A stretch of DNA of 44,574 nucleotides from Bacillota bacterium (GTDB taxonomy: Bacteria > Bacillota > Clostridia > Lachnospirales > Lachnospiraceae), in assembly GCA_023411555.1 (NCBI GenBank), contig JAEYOQ010000004.1:1-44574 (forward strand). The letters run 5' to 3'. Every line of letters starts with the position of its first letter. The first letter of the stretch is position 1. Under the pieces are notes generated by a model. The model did not search any database. It was not told the origin of the DNA and saw only the letters and a list, made by a program, of their open reading frames with translations. Made by a program: the position numbers and the translations under genes. Positions 43,564 through 44,574 of the stretch are shown here, piece by piece.

Positions 43564-44391
43564 TTGAAGTTTTTATCATGGAATATTGATTCATTAAATG
43601 CAGCATTAATAGGCGCTTCAGAACGTGCTTTGTTATCTCAAAATGTATTAAAGCTGATTAAAGAACACAGCCCAGAGGTTATTGCGATACAGGAAACGAA
43701 GCTGTCCTGTGATGGTCCTACCAAAAAACATTTTGAGATTTTAAAGGATATGTTTCCTGATTATGAGATGGTTTGGAATTGTTCGGTAGAACCGGCACGT
43801 AAGGGCTATGCAGGAACTATGTTTTTATACAGGAACGAGTTAACTCCTGAGGTTACTTATCCGGCAATAGGAGCACCTGGCACCATGGATGCGGAAGGCC
43901 GCATAATCACATTAGAGTTTGAGCATTTCTATTTGACACAGGTTTATACGCCGAATGCAGGGGATGGTCTGAATCGTTTAGATGATCGTCAAATCTGGGA
44001 TATAAAATATGCCGATTATTTAGCATGTCTGGATAGCAAGAAGCCGGTCCTTGCAACAGGAGATTTTAACGTAGCTCATAATGAGATAGATTTGGCTCAT
44101 CCTAATAATAACCATCATTCGGCTGGTTTTACTGACGAGGAGCGCCAAGGCTTTACCAATCTGTTAGCCAAGGGATTTACAGATACATTCCGCCACCTTC
44201 ACGGTGATGTGACAGGCCAATATACTTGGTGGGCTCAGCGTGTTAGAACAAGCAAGATTAATAATTCTGGATGGAGAATTGATTACTGGATCGTCAGTGA
44301 TCGGATCGCAGATAAAGTAATTAAGTCTGAAATGCTTGATTCAGGCCCAAGACAAGATCATACTCCTATATTACTTGAGATGGATCTATAG
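43564..44391 (+). CDS. exoA: Exodeoxyribonuclease III / AP endonuclease
   Basis: A 275-residue Mg-dependent DNA repair nuclease of the EEP (Xth/ExoA) family. It cuts the phosphodiester 5' to an abasic site and has 3' phosphatase/exonuclease activity. Conserved blocks: FLSWNIDSLNAAL (N), IAIQETKLS (E of metal site), YTPNAGDG, ATGDFNVAHNEIDLAHP (D, N), FTDTFRHLH, WWAQ, RIDYWIVSDRI (D) and DHTPILLEMDL with the catalytic DH. Length matches single-domain family members. The start is a TTG with GGAGG 8 bases before it. Confidence 0.95.
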   Translation: MKFLSWNIDSLNAALIGASERALLSQNVLKLIKEHSPEVIAIQETKLSCDGPTKKHFEILKDMFPDYEMVWNCSVEPARKGYAGTMFLYRNELTPEVTYPAIGAPGTMDAEGRIITLEFEHFYLTQVYTPNAGDGLNRLDDRQIWDIKYADYLACLDSKKPVLATGDFNVAHNEIDLAHPNNNHHSAGFTDEERQGFTNLLAKGFTDTFRHLHGDVTGQYTWWAQRVRTSKINNSGWRIDYWIVSDRIADKVIKSEMLDSGPRQDHTPILLEMDL

Positions 44392-44445
44392 TATATTCGA
44401 GATGATATCCTAGCAGAATTAAACATTTGAATATCTGATGATATA

Positions 44446-44574
44446 CAAAGGGGATGTTGCAAAAGTAAGCTGAAGCTGAAGGAAAGGATAACATGCATCC
44501 CATAATGCACTGTTTGACGGACAGATTATTGATTTTGTATGACAGAAGCAAACATTTAAGTTCATGACAACACA
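44446..44574. other. Window end, possible insertion-sequence edge
   Basis: From 44449 the sequence reads GGGGATGTTGCAAAAGTAAG. A TTGCAAAA-type terminus is what I associate with some IS families of Clostridia, but no transposase frame is readable before the window ends and no partner repeat can be seen. The 44392-44448 gap contains nothing recognisable. Confidence 0.2.

Overview
The window looks like a chromosomal stretch of a low-GC Gram-positive anaerobe, most likely a Clostridia/Lachnospiraceae-type genome. The reasons are strong GGAGG ribosome binding sites, several TTG/GTG starts, many hairpin+T-tract terminators, YesM/YesN-type two-component genes, Bce/FtsX-type ABC cassettes and a predominance of Firmicutes families. 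No rRNA, tRNA, CRISPR array or complete insertion sequence was seen. The assignment to a family is an inference from gene content, not from a marker gene.

Layout. 1-5.4 kb: a truncated GNAT gene, an AraC/GyrI-like regulator, a membrane-anchored alpha/beta hydrolase, a DUF2871 membrane protein, a chemoreceptor remnant and a three-gene ABC + permease + HTH-AbrB operon. 5.4-9.7 kb: an MBL-fold hydrolase followed by a decayed stretch (aldo/keto reductase, VOC and MerR remnants) and a secreted beta-rich protein. 9.9-14.2 kb: an ECF S-component divergent from a C-terminally truncated MocR/PdxR-like regulator, a MIF-like tautomerase, a WYL regulator and a DJ-1/PfpI protein. 14.3-19.6 kb: response regulator, histidine kinase without membrane segments, ABC ATPase, FtsX-type permease and a secreted helical-repeat protein, probably one stress or antimicrobial-peptide response unit. 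19.6-22.2 kb (minus): MFS transporter, then an ECF sigma factor with an overlapping membrane anti-sigma-like gene. 22.6-25.1 kb: Bcp-type peroxiredoxin, PhnB-like VOC protein and an encapsulin nanocompartment operon (encapsulated ferritin with targeting tail, then shell). 25.3-35.4 kb: AEC transporter, TetR divergent from a GNAT gene with two matching palindromic operators, a decayed serine hydrolase, an alpha/beta hydrolase, DUF362, Na/Pi cotransporter, M20 amidohydrolase, DUF1801 protein and a second chemoreceptor remnant. 35.6-42.4 kb: a lipoprotein and a complete sugar-type ABC importer (binding protein, two permeases, no ATPase) with its YesM/YesN two-component pair. 42.5-44.4 kb: an unrecognised protein and an exonuclease III-type AP endonuclease.

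The most unusual signal is not a gene. Five intergenic copies (A at 11.6, B at 14.2, E at 25.3, C at 27.6 and D at 33.0 kb, all in plus orientation) share one imperfect hairpin design: an outer stem of about 10 bp, a conserved asymmetric internal loop (left ACTTT, right ATTG-like), a variable inner stem kept paired by compensating changes, and in most copies a T-rich tail ending TATCC. Four follow plus-strand genes like terminators; the fifth lies in the leader of a transporter gene. Other regulatory findings are twin TetR operators around the GNAT promoter, a direct-repeat operator between the ECF/MocR pair, an 11-bp inverted repeat in the encapsulin leader and a perfect 9-bp-arm palindrome before the sugar-binding protein gene. 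Gene decay is a recurring theme: at least seven recognisable remnants lie among intact genes.
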